From Nocardioides sp. Kera G14 (GTDB taxonomy: Bacteria; Actinomycetota; Actinomycetes; Propionibacteriales; Nocardioidaceae), in contig NZ_CP085839.1 of NCBI RefSeq assembly GCF_020715565.1, positions 2,108,001 through 2,172,000 of the forward strand: 64,000 nt of DNA, in the 5' to 3' direction. The notes beneath the pieces are model-generated. The model was not told the origin of the DNA and did not search any database. It saw nothing but the letters and a program-made list of their open reading frames with translations. The position numbers and the translations under genes were made by a program. Of the stretch, positions 44,188 to 52,362 are shown in pieces (position 1 is the first letter of the stretch; every line of letters starts with the position of its first letter).

Positions 44188-44206
44188 CATTCTTTAGGAG
44201 TTCACC

Positions 44207-44425
44207 ATGGTCGACTACCTCCGCATCCTGCTCAACGCCCGCCTCGCCAAGATGGAAGAGCGCGGCGCCTCCGCCGTGGAGTACGGCCTCCTCGTCGCCG
44301 GCATTGCCGCCGTCATCGTCGTGATCGTCATGGTCCTCGGTGACAAGGTGAAGGACGCCTTCAACAAGACCTGCGGCGCCATCTCGGCCGGCGCCAGCGC
44401 CACCGCCAGCTCGACCTGCAAGTGA
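44207..44425 (+). CDS. flp: Flp-type pilin
   Basis: The 72-residue prepilin has a basic 20-residue leader ending ERG, then ASAVEYGLLVAGIAAVIVV. Processing after Gly20 leaves Glu at +5 and Tyr at +6, the signature of Flp pilins cut by a TadV/CpaA peptidase. The hydrophobic helix (about 27-45) is followed by a short tail with two cysteines (KTCGAIS and STCK) that may form a disulfide. AGGAG lies 8 nt upstream. No prepilin peptidase or TadE/F gene is in the window. Confidence 0.93.
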   Translation: MVDYLRILLNARLAKMEERGASAVEYGLLVAGIAAVIVVIVMVLGDKVKDAFNKTCGAISAGASATASSTCK

Positions 44426-44439
44426 TGTAGTTGATCGTC

Positions 44440-44657
44440 ATGACCGATTACATTCGCATCCTGCTCAACGCCCGCCTGGCCAAGATGGAAGAGCGCGCGC
44501 CTCCGCCGTGGAGTACGGCCTCCTCGTCGCCGGCATTGCCGCCGTCATCGTCGTGATCGTCATGGTCCTCGGTGACAAGGTGAAGGACGCCTTCAACAAG
44601 ACCTGCGGCGCCATCTCGGCCGGCTCAGCCGGCACGGGCGCCGAGACTTGCAAGTAG
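44440..44657 (+). pseudogene. Second flp pilin copy, frameshifted at the cleavage site
   Basis: This is a tandem duplicate of flp. It matches flp base for base over 126 bp (flp 44267-44392), but where flp reads GCGGCGCC it reads GCGCGCC: one G is missing near 44497, exactly at the prepilin cleavage codons. The frame stops after 38 codons (TGA 44554-44556). Restoring one base gives ASAVEYGLL and a 72-residue pilin with a different tail (AGSAGTGAETCK). It also lacks a ribosome-binding site. A sequencing error is possible, so the call depends on read support. Confidence 0.8.
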
Positions 44658-44666
44658 GACCCGATG

Positions 44667-44702
44667 AAGAGCCGTGGCAGCCGTCAGGCTGCCACGGCTC
44701 TT
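44667..44702. terminator. Bidirectional intrinsic terminator after the pilin genes
   Basis: A perfect 16-bp stem, AAGAGCCGTGGCAGCC with its exact complement, has a GTCA loop. It lies between the plus-strand pilin genes and the minus-strand peptidase gene, so it can end transcription from both sides. The T-tract is short, as is common in high-GC actinobacteria. Confidence 0.85.
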
Positions 44703-44707
44703 CAGCG

Positions 44708-45877
44708 CTAGCCGGGTCCGGACGGGCGAGCGCCGGGAAGCTGCAAGAGGCGATGGCCCCATCTTCGGACCAAGACCTGCATGCCATATCCGATGGTGCG
44801 GGTCATGACGGCGTTGACGTCACCACCCTCCCGCGACTGCCGGTACAACCTCAGCAGCGCAGCTTCGCCGGCATCGCCGGCAAGCTGCATGCACGCCAGC
44901 CAGGCCGACTCGTATTCCGCGCCGAAGTGGTCAGACTTCGCATCGAAGTCCTGGCTCTCAGGCAGATGCGACGGAACACCTTCCTTCCGCACCAGCGCTG
45001 CAATCTGTCCGGCGCTCTCGGTCAGCGGAACGTTCACGTCGCGCAGCGCAACATAGTCGGCGAAACCCTCGCTCAGCCAGAGCGGCCGAGCGGTGTCGAG
45101 CGCCGCTCCGGTGGCCGCATGCGTGGCCTCGTGACTGAGCACAATCTGGGCGCTCCGGTCGTCGAGTCGTCCCATCACTGCCGGGTTCACGAAGACGTGC
45201 ACCGGGGTGTCCTGCCGCGACGAGCCATCCACCGACGCGGTGATGGCGGCGACTTGGGCATAGCTGCCCACCTCCGCCCCCAGCGCCTGCTCGAGCTCGG
45301 TCGCGTCGCTCGGCACTTCGACGACGAGCGGCCCGTTCCACTTCGTGAGGACGCGTCCGACGACCGTCACGGCGCGGTCGGCCCACCGTTCGTAATTGTC
45401 GTGGTCGACGCCCTTCGCTGTCACCACGACGATGGACTCCGACCGCGTGGCCGTGGCGCCCTCATCGAGCCACACCGGCACGCGGCCGGGCGCTGACAGG
45501 CCAGTGACGGTCACGGCGCCGCCCACCGTCCTGAGTCGCACGGTGACGTCTGCAGAAGCGGGGCTGGGGTCGACGCCGTCGTACTGCCACGTGAGGTGGC
45601 CGGCGGCGGTCCAACTGCCGTTGGACTCCATCGCACCGCTCTGCGTGACCAGGGTCGCGGCGACGTGGCTGAGCCTCAGCGCCTCCAGAGCCGGGGACGT
45701 AGCGCGCTGGTTGACCCACGCCGCGAAGGAGGCCTGCGCCAGGTCGACGCGTGCCGCGGGGAGCTTCGTCTGCTGTGGTGTCGCGACGTAGGTATCGGGC
45801 CGGAGCAGCCACGAGCCGATGACGGCCGCCAGGACGGCGCCGACGAGCCACCACCAACGGCGGGGCCGGAGGGACAC
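44708..45877 (-). CDS. Membrane-anchored zinc metallopeptidase (HExxH)
   Basis: The 389-residue protein has a basic N terminus, one membrane anchor (about 8-25), a beta-rich extracellular region (about 70-190) and a gluzincin peptidase site: HEATH at 249-253 and the downstream Glu270 in LSEGFADY. The M1/DUF-like peptidase is predicted to act outside the cell; the substrate is unknown. It begins 14 nt after the NlpC/P60 gene, which suggests a shared wall-related role. It is also next to the pilin genes, across a terminator. Confidence 0.8.
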   Translation of the reverse strand: MSLRPRRWWWLVGAVLAAVIGSWLLRPDTYVATPQQTKLPAARVDLAQASFAAWVNQRATSPALEALRLSHVAATLVTQSGAMESNGSWTAAGHLTWQYDGVDPSPASADVTVRLRTVGGAVTVTGLSAPGRVPVWLDEGATATRSESIVVVTAKGVDHDNYERWADRAVTVVGRVLTKWNGPLVVEVPSDATELEQALGAEVGSYAQVAAITASVDGSSRQDTPVHVFVNPAVMGRLDDRSAQIVLSHEATHAATGAALDTARPLWLSEGFADYVALRDVNVPLTESAGQIAALVRKEGVPSHLPESQDFDAKSDHFGAEYESAWLACMQLAGDAGEAALLRLYRQSREGGDVNAVMTRTIGYGMQVLVRRWGHRLLQLPGARPSGPG

Positions 45878-45891
45878 CGGTCAGCTCAGAA

Positions 45892-46881
45892 TCAGCCGGG
45901 CCGGACGGCGCCGACGTACGGCAAGGAGTGGATGCTCTGCACTCGGACGCCAGCGCCCGGGTTCAGCGCGTTCACCATCAGGCCGTTGCCGATGTACATA
46001 CCGACGTGGCTGATCGGGTGGTAGAAGAAGACCAGGTCGCCGGGGCGCAGGTCGGACTCGGCGACGTGCGGACCCGAGTTGTACTGCGCAGCCGAGGAGT
46101 GCGGCAGCGAGACGCCGGCTGCGGCCCACGCCGCCATAGTGAGGCCGGAGCAGTCATACGCGTTCGGGCCAGCGGCGCCCCAGACGTAGGCGTCGCCGTT
46201 CTGGGCGGTCGCGAAAGCGACGGCGGCAGCGGCGCGGCCCTCGGCGGGGATGTCCAGCGGCAGGCGGGCCTCGCCGCGGGAGAGGATCGCCTCCCGCTCC
46301 GCCACCTGCAGCTTGCTGAGGAGCTCCTTGGCGTCGGCGAGCTTGGCGTCGATCGACTTCTTGTCAGCGGCGAGCTTCTTCTCGGTCGCAGCGACCTCGG
46401 CGGCCCGGCTCTCGGTGGCCTGACGGCGCAGGTCGAGCGCCTTCGCCTGCGTCGCGTAGTCGTCGTACAGACTGGTCTGGAGGTTGTCGAACGCCGACAT
46501 CGTGGTCAGCTGCCCGACGAACCGCTGCGGGTCATCCGAGAGGACAACCTCGCCGACGGCCGAGAGGTTCGATCCCTCGAGCTGCTGAAGCATCGAGTCG
46601 CGGAGCTGGTCCTTGACCGCGGAGAGGGCCTGGTCCTGGCGGCTCTGGTCGGCCTGCAGGCCCTTGAGCTCGGACTGAAGGCTGGCGAGGCGGAGCTTCG
46701 CCTGGTTGTAGTCCTCGGTCGCCTGGTCGGCCTGCCGGTAGAGCGCATCCACCTTGGCCTGCACGCTCTTGACGTCCGGCTTGGCGTCGGCAGGGGTCGT
46801 GGAGACGAAGCCCAGCGATGCTGCGAGCGTCAGACCCGCCACCGCTGCGACCGCGGAAACGCGAACCTTTGCGAGAAGCAC
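45892..46881 (-). CDS. NlpC/P60 peptidoglycan hydrolase (RipC-like)
   Basis: The 329-residue secreted hydrolase has a signal peptide (cleavage after about Ala33), a long coiled coil (about 36-205) and a C-terminal NlpC/P60 domain with Cys244 (YDCSGL) and His292 (SHVGMYIG). It should cut D-Glu-DAP bonds in wall stems during division; coiled-coil members are held inactive until an FtsEX-type partner activates them. Rv2190c (RipC) holds the same place. The GTG start is leaderless, 6 nt after TAGGGT. Confidence 0.92.
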   Translation of the reverse strand: MLLAKVRVSAVAAVAGLTLAASLGFVSTTPADAKPDVKSVQAKVDALYRQADQATEDYNQAKLRLASLQSELKGLQADQSRQDQALSAVKDQLRDSMLQQLEGSNLSAVGEVVLSDDPQRFVGQLTTMSAFDNLQTSLYDDYATQAKALDLRRQATESRAAEVAATEKKLAADKKSIDAKLADAKELLSKLQVAEREAILSRGEARLPLDIPAEGRAAAAVAFATAQNGDAYVWGAAGPNAYDCSGLTMAAWAAAGVSLPHSSAAQYNSGPHVAESDLRPGDLVFFYHPISHVGMYIGNGLMVNALNPGAGVRVQSIHSLPYVGAVRPG

Positions 46882-46887
46882 CCGGGC

Positions 46888-46893
46888 ACCCTA
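46888..46893 (-). promoter_or_regulatory. -10 element for the RipC-like gene
   Basis: TAGGGT on the minus strand ends 6 nt before GTG 46881, giving a leaderless messenger for the hydrolase and the peptidase behind it. Confidence 0.5.
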
Positions 46894-46908
46894 CCCCAGC
46901 ATTTCTGC

Positions 46909-47115
46909 TCATGCAGATTCGATGACCGGACCCGTTTCAGGCCGCACCATCCGCAGCGGAGGAACCAATCCGCCCGAGGCCAGGATGTCCAGAGCGCGCC
47001 GTTCATCGTCGTCGAAGGTGAGCTCGGGTGGAGGCCCGAGGAGCACCGTCACCACGCAGTCATCGCAGGCGAGCCCGCGCACCACGCAGGAGTCGCAGTC
47101 GATCCGTGTCGTCAT
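46909..47115 (-). CDS. Small CxxC/CxxC protein
   Basis: The 68-residue protein has two Cys pairs close to its N terminus (CDSC and CDDC in DCDSCVVRGLACDDCVV), a spacing that could bind one zinc ion, followed by an amphipathic helical tail (DDDERRALDILASGG). Conserved actinobacterial proteins of this kind are annotated only as hypothetical. ATG 47115 is preferred over a weak TTG (47151) because the Cys motif then begins within seven residues. It lies between the RipC-like and DnaQ-Cho genes. Confidence 0.7.
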   Translation of the reverse strand: MTTRIDCDSCVVRGLACDDCVVTVLLGPPPELTFDDDERRALDILASGGLVPPLRMVRPETGPVIESA

Positions 47116-47191
47116 GTCGATGACGGTCGCACCGAGCACCGACAAAAGCACTCGTCCCGCGCGTCCACCCGGTTTTGTCGGCGTACGGACC

Positions 47192-47197
47192 TAACGT
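47192..47197 (+). promoter_or_regulatory. -10 element for the DnaQ-Cho gene
   Basis: TAACGT ends 7 nt before ATG 47205. Confidence 0.5.
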
Positions 47198-47204
47198 CAT
47201 CGGC

Positions 47205-48995
47205 ATGAGCAGCACGGTCGACGAACGGGCCTCCTCGGTCGGTCGTTGGGAGGCACAACGGGGATTCGACGAGCTCGGGCGGCCGCTGCGTGACCTCACC
47301 TTCTGCGTCGTCGACCTCGAGACGACCGGCGGGTCCGCCGAGGCGGGCTCCATGATCACCGAGATCGGGGCGGTGAAGGTCCGCGGTGGTGAGATCCTCG
47401 GCGAGTTCCAGACACTGGTAAATCCGAAGAGCGCCATCCCGGCCTTCATCGCGGTCCTCACTGGGATCAGCAACCCGATGGTCGCCGACGCGCCTACGAT
47501 CGAGTCCGCACTGCCGGCCTTCCTCGAGTTCGCCGCTGGGACGATCCTCGTCGCCCACAACGCGCCCTTCGACGTAGGCTTCCTCAAGCACTTCGCCGCC
47601 CGCCAGGACATCACCTGGCCCGACTTCGAGGTGCTCGACACCGCGCGGCTGGCCCGTCGCGTGATCACCCGCGATGACGCGCCCAACTGCAAGCTCTCCT
47701 CGCTCGCCCAGCTCTTCCACGCCACGACCACGCCCAACCACCGGGCGCTCTCGGACGCCCGAGCGACGGTCGATGTGCTGCACGGCCTGATGGAGCGACT
47801 CGGCGGCCTTGGTGTCCACACATTCGAGGAGCTCCAGACCTTCTCAGGCAAGGTTTCGACGGCGCAGCGCCGCAAACGACACCTGGCCGAGGCACTCCCC
47901 CACGCTCCGGGCGTCTACCTCTTCAAGGACTCCGACGACCGCGTCCTCTATGTCGGCACCTCGAGAGACCTCCGGACCCGCGTTCGCACCTACTTCACGG
48001 CGTCGGAGACCCGCTCCCGGATGGGCGAGATGGTCAATCTGGCCGAGCGCGTCGAGTCGGTAACCTGCACCACCACCCTCGAGGCCCAGGTCCGTGAGCT
48101 GCGCCTGATCGCCCAGCACAAGCCGCGCTACAACCGGCGCTCGCGCTTCCCCGAGCGGGTGACCTTCGTCAAGCTGACGGTCGAGCCGTGGCCGCGGCTC
48201 TCGATGGTGAAGAAGGTGCTCGACGACGGTGCCGACTACCTCGGCCCGTTCGGCTCCCGTCGGACCGCCGAGCGCGTCCTCGAAGCACTTCAGGAGGCCT
48301 TCCCTATCCGGCAGTGCACCGAGCGCCTCGCCCGCGAGCCGTCCCGCTCCGCGTGCGTGCTGGCCGAGATGGGTCGGTGTCTCTCCCCCTGTGACGGCTC
48401 CGCCACCGCCGAGGACTACGCCGCCGTCGTACGCCGGGTGCGGGCTGCCATGCGCTTCGACGCCGATCCGGTCGTCGACCACTTCGCCGAGCGGATGGTG
48501 ACCCTTGCAGAGGAGGAGCGATTCGAGGAGGCAGGCCTCCACCGCGACCGGCTCGCGACCTTCGTACGGAGCGCTGCCAAGGGCCAGCGTCTGACCGCGC
48601 TGACCGGATGCCCCGAGCTGGTGGCGATCCGGCGTGAGGACGATGGCCGCTGGGCTGTCCATGTCGTCCGCTTCGGGCGCCTGGCCGCTGCCGGAGTCAT
48701 CCCCCGCGGCGCCGACGCGCATGCCTTCGTCGAAGGGCTCCGAACGAGCGCGGAGACGGTGTTGGCCGGCCTCGGTCCCGCTCCTGCGGCGACGGCCGAG
48801 GAGAGCGACCTGATCCTGCGCTGGCTGGAGTCACCTGGCGTCCGACTCGTCGATGTCGAGGGCGAATGGACGTGTCCAGTCCGCGGTGCGGCGCGACACC
48901 TATCGGTCCATGACGCCGTCGAGGAGTCGCGTCGGCAGCTCGTGCCTTTCGACGATCGACGCACGCTCGCGCCGAGCCATCAACCGCTACGGTGA
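47205..48995 (+). CDS. DnaQ-type exonuclease fused to UvrC/Cho nuclease
   Basis: The 596-residue protein has an N-terminal DEDDh 3'-5' exonuclease (VVDLETTGG, HNAPFDVGFL, H-x4-D in HRALSDARA) and a C-terminal UvrC-like half with the GIY-YIG endonuclease fold (PGVYLFKDSDDRVLYVGTS). A Cys-rich stretch (CTERLAREPSRSACVLAEMGRCLSPCDG region) and a UvrB-binding-like helix follow. It probably makes the first cut in a Cho-like nucleotide-excision repair branch, with the exonuclease trimming. Rv2191 has the same fusion and position. ATG 47205 is chosen by its leaderless -10. Confidence 0.92.
   Translation: MSSTVDERASSVGRWEAQRGFDELGRPLRDLTFCVVDLETTGGSAEAGSMITEIGAVKVRGGEILGEFQTLVNPKSAIPAFIAVLTGISNPMVADAPTIESALPAFLEFAAGTILVAHNAPFDVGFLKHFAARQDITWPDFEVLDTARLARRVITRDDAPNCKLSSLAQLFHATTTPNHRALSDARATVDVLHGLMERLGGLGVHTFEELQTFSGKVSTAQRRKRHLAEALPHAPGVYLFKDSDDRVLYVGTSRDLRTRVRTYFTASETRSRMGEMVNLAERVESVTCTTTLEAQVRELRLIAQHKPRYNRRSRFPERVTFVKLTVEPWPRLSMVKKVLDDGADYLGPFGSRRTAERVLEALQEAFPIRQCTERLAREPSRSACVLAEMGRCLSPCDGSATAEDYAAVVRRVRAAMRFDADPVVDHFAERMVTLAEEERFEEAGLHRDRLATFVRSAAKGQRLTALTGCPELVAIRREDDGRWAVHVVRFGRLAAAGVIPRGADAHAFVEGLRTSAETVLAGLGPAPAATAEESDLILRWLESPGVRLVDVEGEWTCPVRGAARHLSVHDAVEESRRQLVPFDDRRTLAPSHQPLR
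48988..48993 (+). promoter_or_regulatory. -10 element for the Lrp-like gene
   Basis: TACGGT overlaps the end of the DnaQ-Cho gene and ends 6 nt before GTG 49000. Confidence 0.45.
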
Positions 48996-48999
48996 GAGC

Positions 49000-49278
49000 G
49001 TGATCACCGCCATCGTCTTCGTCAAAGCGGATACCGCCCGGATCCCCGAGGTCGCACAGGCGATCGCGGACCTGGACGGCGTGAGCGAGGTCTACTCCAC
49101 GACCGGCCAGATCGACCTCATCGTCATGGTGCGGGTCAGGAGCCACGACGAGATCGCCACCGTCGTCTCCGATCAGCTCAACAAGGTGGCCGGCGTGCTC
49201 GACACCGAGACACACATCGCGTTCCGTGCCTTCTCGAAACATGATCTCGAGTCGGCGTTCTCCCTCGGTTTGGCTTGA
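49000..49278 (+). CDS. Stand-alone Lrp/AsnC ligand-binding domain protein
   Basis: The 92-residue protein is only the RAM/ligand-binding half of an Lrp/AsnC regulator (ITAIVFVKADTARIPEVAQAI, VSEVYSTTGQIDLIVMVRV), with no helix-turn-helix. Such one-domain proteins form dimers or larger rings, bind amino acids and may modulate full-length Lrp proteins. The GTG start is leaderless. Position just ahead of the respiratory genes is also known in Streptomyces. The accessory sugar cassette begins 143 bp downstream. Confidence 0.88.
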   Translation: MITAIVFVKADTARIPEVAQAIADLDGVSEVYSTTGQIDLIVMVRVRSHDEIATVVSDQLNKVAGVLDTETHIAFRAFSKHDLESAFSLGLA

Positions 49279-49376
49279 GCCCGTTCCGCCATCCGGAGTA
49301 GTCCTCCCGGGCCAGTGACCGGGATGCGGTCGGCCAGATCTTCTCCGCGTTCCTATAGCGCCGCATCCGCATGCCT

Positions 49377-49382
49377 TAACGT
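49377..49382 (+). promoter_or_regulatory. Candidate -10 for the sugar-cassette operon
   Basis: TAACGT lies about 40 nt before the TTG at 49422, leaving a leader of about 33 nt with a GAGGGTG ribosome-binding site. Expression would not be leaderless here, unlike the flanking backbone genes. Confidence 0.4.
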
Positions 49383-49421
49383 CATTCCTCCCGGACATCG
49401 GCCGACGGCGAGGGTGAAATC

Positions 49422-50354
49422 TTGTATCTAGGTGCTCGAGTGGCAGTCGTGGTGCCAGCGCACAATGAGGAACGCCTCATCCGGACAGTCATTGACACCG
49501 CGCCGGAACTGGTCGACTTCATCCTCGTGATCGACGATGCCAGCACTGATCGGACGGCCGAGATCGCCCGCACCTCGGACGACCCGAGGCTTGAAGTTCG
49601 AACCCTGGCCAGGAACCTCGGAGTCGGTGGCGCGATCATCACCGGTCACCGACGCGCGATCGAACTGGGAGCGGACGTGAGCGTCGTGATGGCCGGCGAT
49701 GCCCAGATGGATCCGAACTTCCTCCCCGCCCTCCTCGACCCGATCGTCGACGGGACCGCCGATTTCACCAAGGCCAATCGCTTCTACTCTCCGAAATCGC
49801 TCAAGGGAATGCCACGGATGAGGATCTTCGGCAGCATCGCCCTGTCGTTCCTGACCAAGGCCGCTTCGGGCTACTGGAGCCTTTTCGATCCACAGAACGG
49901 CTACACGGCAACCTCCGTTGCAGCTCTCACACGCCTTGACCTTGACTCCGTCTCCCAGCGTTACGACTTCGAGAACGACTTTCTGATCAACCTGAACATC
50001 TCCGGCGCTCGCGCGCGAGATATTGCTGTGCCCGCGATCTACGGCGACGAGATCTCCGGAATGAAGCTCACGAAGGTGGCACCCCGGATCCTCCGGACCT
50101 TGGTCGGAGGATTCTGGAGAAGGATCTGGTGGAAGTACGTCCTGCAGTCCTTCTCTCCCGTGGCCCTGCTGCTGTTTACCGGGCTTCTGTGCTTCTTCTT
50201 CTCATTCATTGCCGGCACGTTCGTCGTCGTCCATACGCTCGGGCCTCCAACCGCGAGCGCCGGCACGGTTCTCCTCGCCGTTGCACCGTTCCTGACCGGG
50301 CTCCATCTGACGATCAATGCCTTGATGCTGGACATCCAAGAAGGCAACAAGTGA
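49422..50354 (+). CDS. GT2 glycosyltransferase, polyprenyl-phosphate sugar synthase type
   Basis: The 310-residue protein has a GT-A domain (VAVVVPAHNEERLI, DDASTD as the nucleotide-binding Asp motif, GDAQMDP) and two C-terminal membrane helices (about 240-265 and 275-300), the layout of dolichol/polyprenyl-phosphate mannose synthases. It likely loads a sugar onto a lipid carrier at the inner leaflet. TTG 49422 has GAGGGTG 6 nt upstream; GTG 49440 is the alternative. The stop overlaps the next gene (GTGA). Confidence 0.87.
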   Translation: MYLGARVAVVVPAHNEERLIRTVIDTAPELVDFILVIDDASTDRTAEIARTSDDPRLEVRTLARNLGVGGAIITGHRRAIELGADVSVVMAGDAQMDPNFLPALLDPIVDGTADFTKANRFYSPKSLKGMPRMRIFGSIALSFLTKAASGYWSLFDPQNGYTATSVAALTRLDLDSVSQRYDFENDFLINLNISGARARDIAVPAIYGDEISGMKLTKVAPRILRTLVGGFWRRIWWKYVLQSFSPVALLLFTGLLCFFFSFIAGTFVVVHTLGPPTASAGTVLLAVAPFLTGLHLTINALMLDIQEGNK

Positions 50355-51781
50355 GCCGTCTGCAGGTCGTGCTGATCGCAGCCGGTGTCGCGATCCTTCA
50401 GCTGGTCTGGTTGTTCGCGATCGCGCCCTTTCGCGGGATCGACGAGTTCGATCACTCCTACCGGGCTGCTGCCGTGGCGCACGGGCAGTGGCATGTCCAA
50501 CCGACAGCGGCCACTCGCGGGACGGGAGCATGGCTGCGCGTGCCTCAAGACATCGTGACGGCGGCATCAGCCCAGTGCCGCGCGCTGCCCTACACCGTCG
50601 CGGCCGACTGCGTAGGAACCCCGAGCAGCGATGGAATGGTGCGGATCGCCAGCGGTGCTGGCCGCTACAACCCCGTCTTCTATGCCCTCGCCGGACTCCC
50701 GTCGCTCATACTCAAAGGCGATGCTGCGCTGTACGGCATGCGGGTCGTGTCTGCCACCCTCGCTCTGCTGGTACTCGTGGCCGGGCTCCTTTCGATGCGT
50801 ACCTGGGCGTCGTCCCGATGGCCCGTCCTGGCCTTTGGCGTGGCGCTAAGTCCCGTTCTCCTCTACAGCACTGCGGTGCTGGCGCCAAACGGCGTCGAAA
50901 TGGCTGCAGGGTTGGCCGCTTGGACCTCCCTCATAGGGGTGATCCGTACGCCGAATCGTCCGCTCAACACAGTGGTCGCTGCGCTCTCGGCATCTGTCCT
51001 CGTCACGGTCCGATCTCTGGGGCCGTTGTGGCTCGTCATGATCGTTCTGGCCGTTGTGTTGGCGGAGATGCCCGCTCGGCAGTGGTGGATGAGTTACTTC
51101 GGCCGACGAACCACCTGGATCGCGGCCGGCCTCGTCGCCCTTGCCTCGGTGGCCAGCCTTTGGTGGATCCTCTCGATGCGTGCACTGACCGTAGGCGCCG
51201 ATGGGAGCCCAGACGCGAATAGCCTTGACCGTCTCAAGATCGTCGGAGGACAGATTCCGCTCTGGTTGCTCCAGTCGGTCGCCGCGTTTCCCCTGCGAAA
51301 TGAGGCGAGTGCCCCCACTGTCTATCTTGTCTACTTCTTTGCTCTCCTCACCGTGCTCGGCCTCGGTGTCAGTCAGATGCCCATCCGGGTTCGAGTCGTG
51401 ACGATCGGTGCCATCGCGACGGCGATCATCATCGCCGGCGGCATCACCTTCGCTACATACAACGACTACGGCGGCGCGTGGCAGGGGCGCTATCTCCTGC
51501 CGTTCCTCGTCGGTATTCCGCTCCTCGCGGCGGCACACCTCGACGGGGACATACCCGAGGTCATCCGGAACCTCGCCAGCATGCTCGTTCCTGCCGCACT
51601 TGCGATCGCACAGGTTGCCGCAGTCGTTCTTGCCGCCCACCGGCAACTGGCGCACGACGCTGTCGACCCGGCCCGCTGGATTCCACCGCTTCCGGTCATC
51701 GGCATCGTGGCCGCCTTCGGCTGTGCGGCGCTCGTGGCGGGGACCGCTCCGTGGCCTCGATCAGACCGGACGGCAGCATGA
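50351..51781 (+). CDS. DUF2142 membrane protein (GT-C-like)
   Basis: The 476-residue protein has about eleven membrane helices with an early extracellular loop carrying FRGIDEFDHSYRAAAVAHG, the acidic motif typical of DUF2142, and GRYLLPF near the C terminus. Family members resemble GT-C glycosyltransferases that use lipid-linked sugars on the outer face, and lie in wall-polysaccharide clusters. It probably uses the product of the upstream GT2 enzyme. The GTG start overlaps that gene and its own stop overlaps the acetyltransferase (ATGA). Confidence 0.83.
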   Translation: MSRLQVVLIAAGVAILQLVWLFAIAPFRGIDEFDHSYRAAAVAHGQWHVQPTAATRGTGAWLRVPQDIVTAASAQCRALPYTVAADCVGTPSSDGMVRIASGAGRYNPVFYALAGLPSLILKGDAALYGMRVVSATLALLVLVAGLLSMRTWASSRWPVLAFGVALSPVLLYSTAVLAPNGVEMAAGLAAWTSLIGVIRTPNRPLNTVVAALSASVLVTVRSLGPLWLVMIVLAVVLAEMPARQWWMSYFGRRTTWIAAGLVALASVASLWWILSMRALTVGADGSPDANSLDRLKIVGGQIPLWLLQSVAAFPLRNEASAPTVYLVYFFALLTVLGLGVSQMPIRVRVVTIGAIATAIIIAGGITFATYNDYGGAWQGRYLLPFLVGIPLLAAAHLDGDIPEVIRNLASMLVPAALAIAQVAAVVLAAHRQLAHDAVDPARWIPPLPVIGIVAAFGCAALVAGTAPWPRSDRTAA

Positions 51782-52362
51782 TCGCCGCAGACGCTCTGAT
51801 AGCCCCGACAGCACAGGTGGGCGAGCGGACCCGCATCTGGGGGTTGGCCCAGGTCCGCGAGCAGGCGGTGATCGGCGAGGACTGCGTCATCGGCCGAGGC
51901 GCCTACATCGGCGCCGGGGTCACCGTGGGTGACAAGGTGAAGATCCAGAACGACGCCTTGGTGTACGAACCCGCGGTAATCGCGGACGGCGTCTTCATCG
52001 GACCGGCGGTCATACTAACTAACGATCACAACCCGCGTGCCGTCACACCCGACGGCGAACTGAAGTCAGCCACGGACTGGACGCCAGTAGGCGTGGCGAT
52101 CTTGAAGGGTGCCTCGGTCGGAGCTCGGGCCGTGTGCGTCGCCCCTGTGACGATCGGCAGGTGGGCGATGGTCGCGGCCGGAGCAGTCGTCATTCGGGAC
52201 GTCCCGGACTTTGCCCTTGTGGCCGGAGTTCCCGCACGTCAGATCGGGTGGGTGGGCCCGACCGGCCACCGGCTCGTCGAGCTCGAAGACGGGTCGTGGG
52301 AGTGTCCCGTCACCGCGGTGCGCTTCGAGGAAGATGCCGGGACCCTCAGGGAGCTGACATGA
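51778..52362 (+). CDS. Left-handed beta-helix sugar N-acetyltransferase (WbpD-like)
   Basis: The 194-residue protein is built of hexapeptide repeats (IGEDCVIGRGAYIGAGVTVGDKVKIQN region, then IGRWAMVAAGAVV) with the family segment VFIGPAVILTNDHNPRA. It resembles WbpD/WlbB enzymes that N-acetylate a 3-amino-sugar nucleotide. In the neighbouring genes, WbpE-like and WbpB-like enzymes would make that amine. A serine O-acetyltransferase-like role is the alternative. The ATG overlaps the upstream stop. Confidence 0.85.
   Translation: MIAADALIAPTAQVGERTRIWGLAQVREQAVIGEDCVIGRGAYIGAGVTVGDKVKIQNDALVYEPAVIADGVFIGPAVILTNDHNPRAVTPDGELKSATDWTPVGVAILKGASVGARAVCVAPVTIGRWAMVAAGAVVIRDVPDFALVAGVPARQIGWVGPTGHRLVELEDGSWECPVTAVRFEEDAGTLRELT

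Noticed and set aside
44133..44324. 63-codon plus-strand frame across the flp leader
   Set aside because: It runs out of frame into flp, and its composition fits a shadow of the pilin gene.
51391..51407. GGTTCGAGTC, reminiscent of a tRNA T-loop
   Set aside because: It lies in the DUF2142 coding frame and no acceptor or anticodon stem can be drawn around it.
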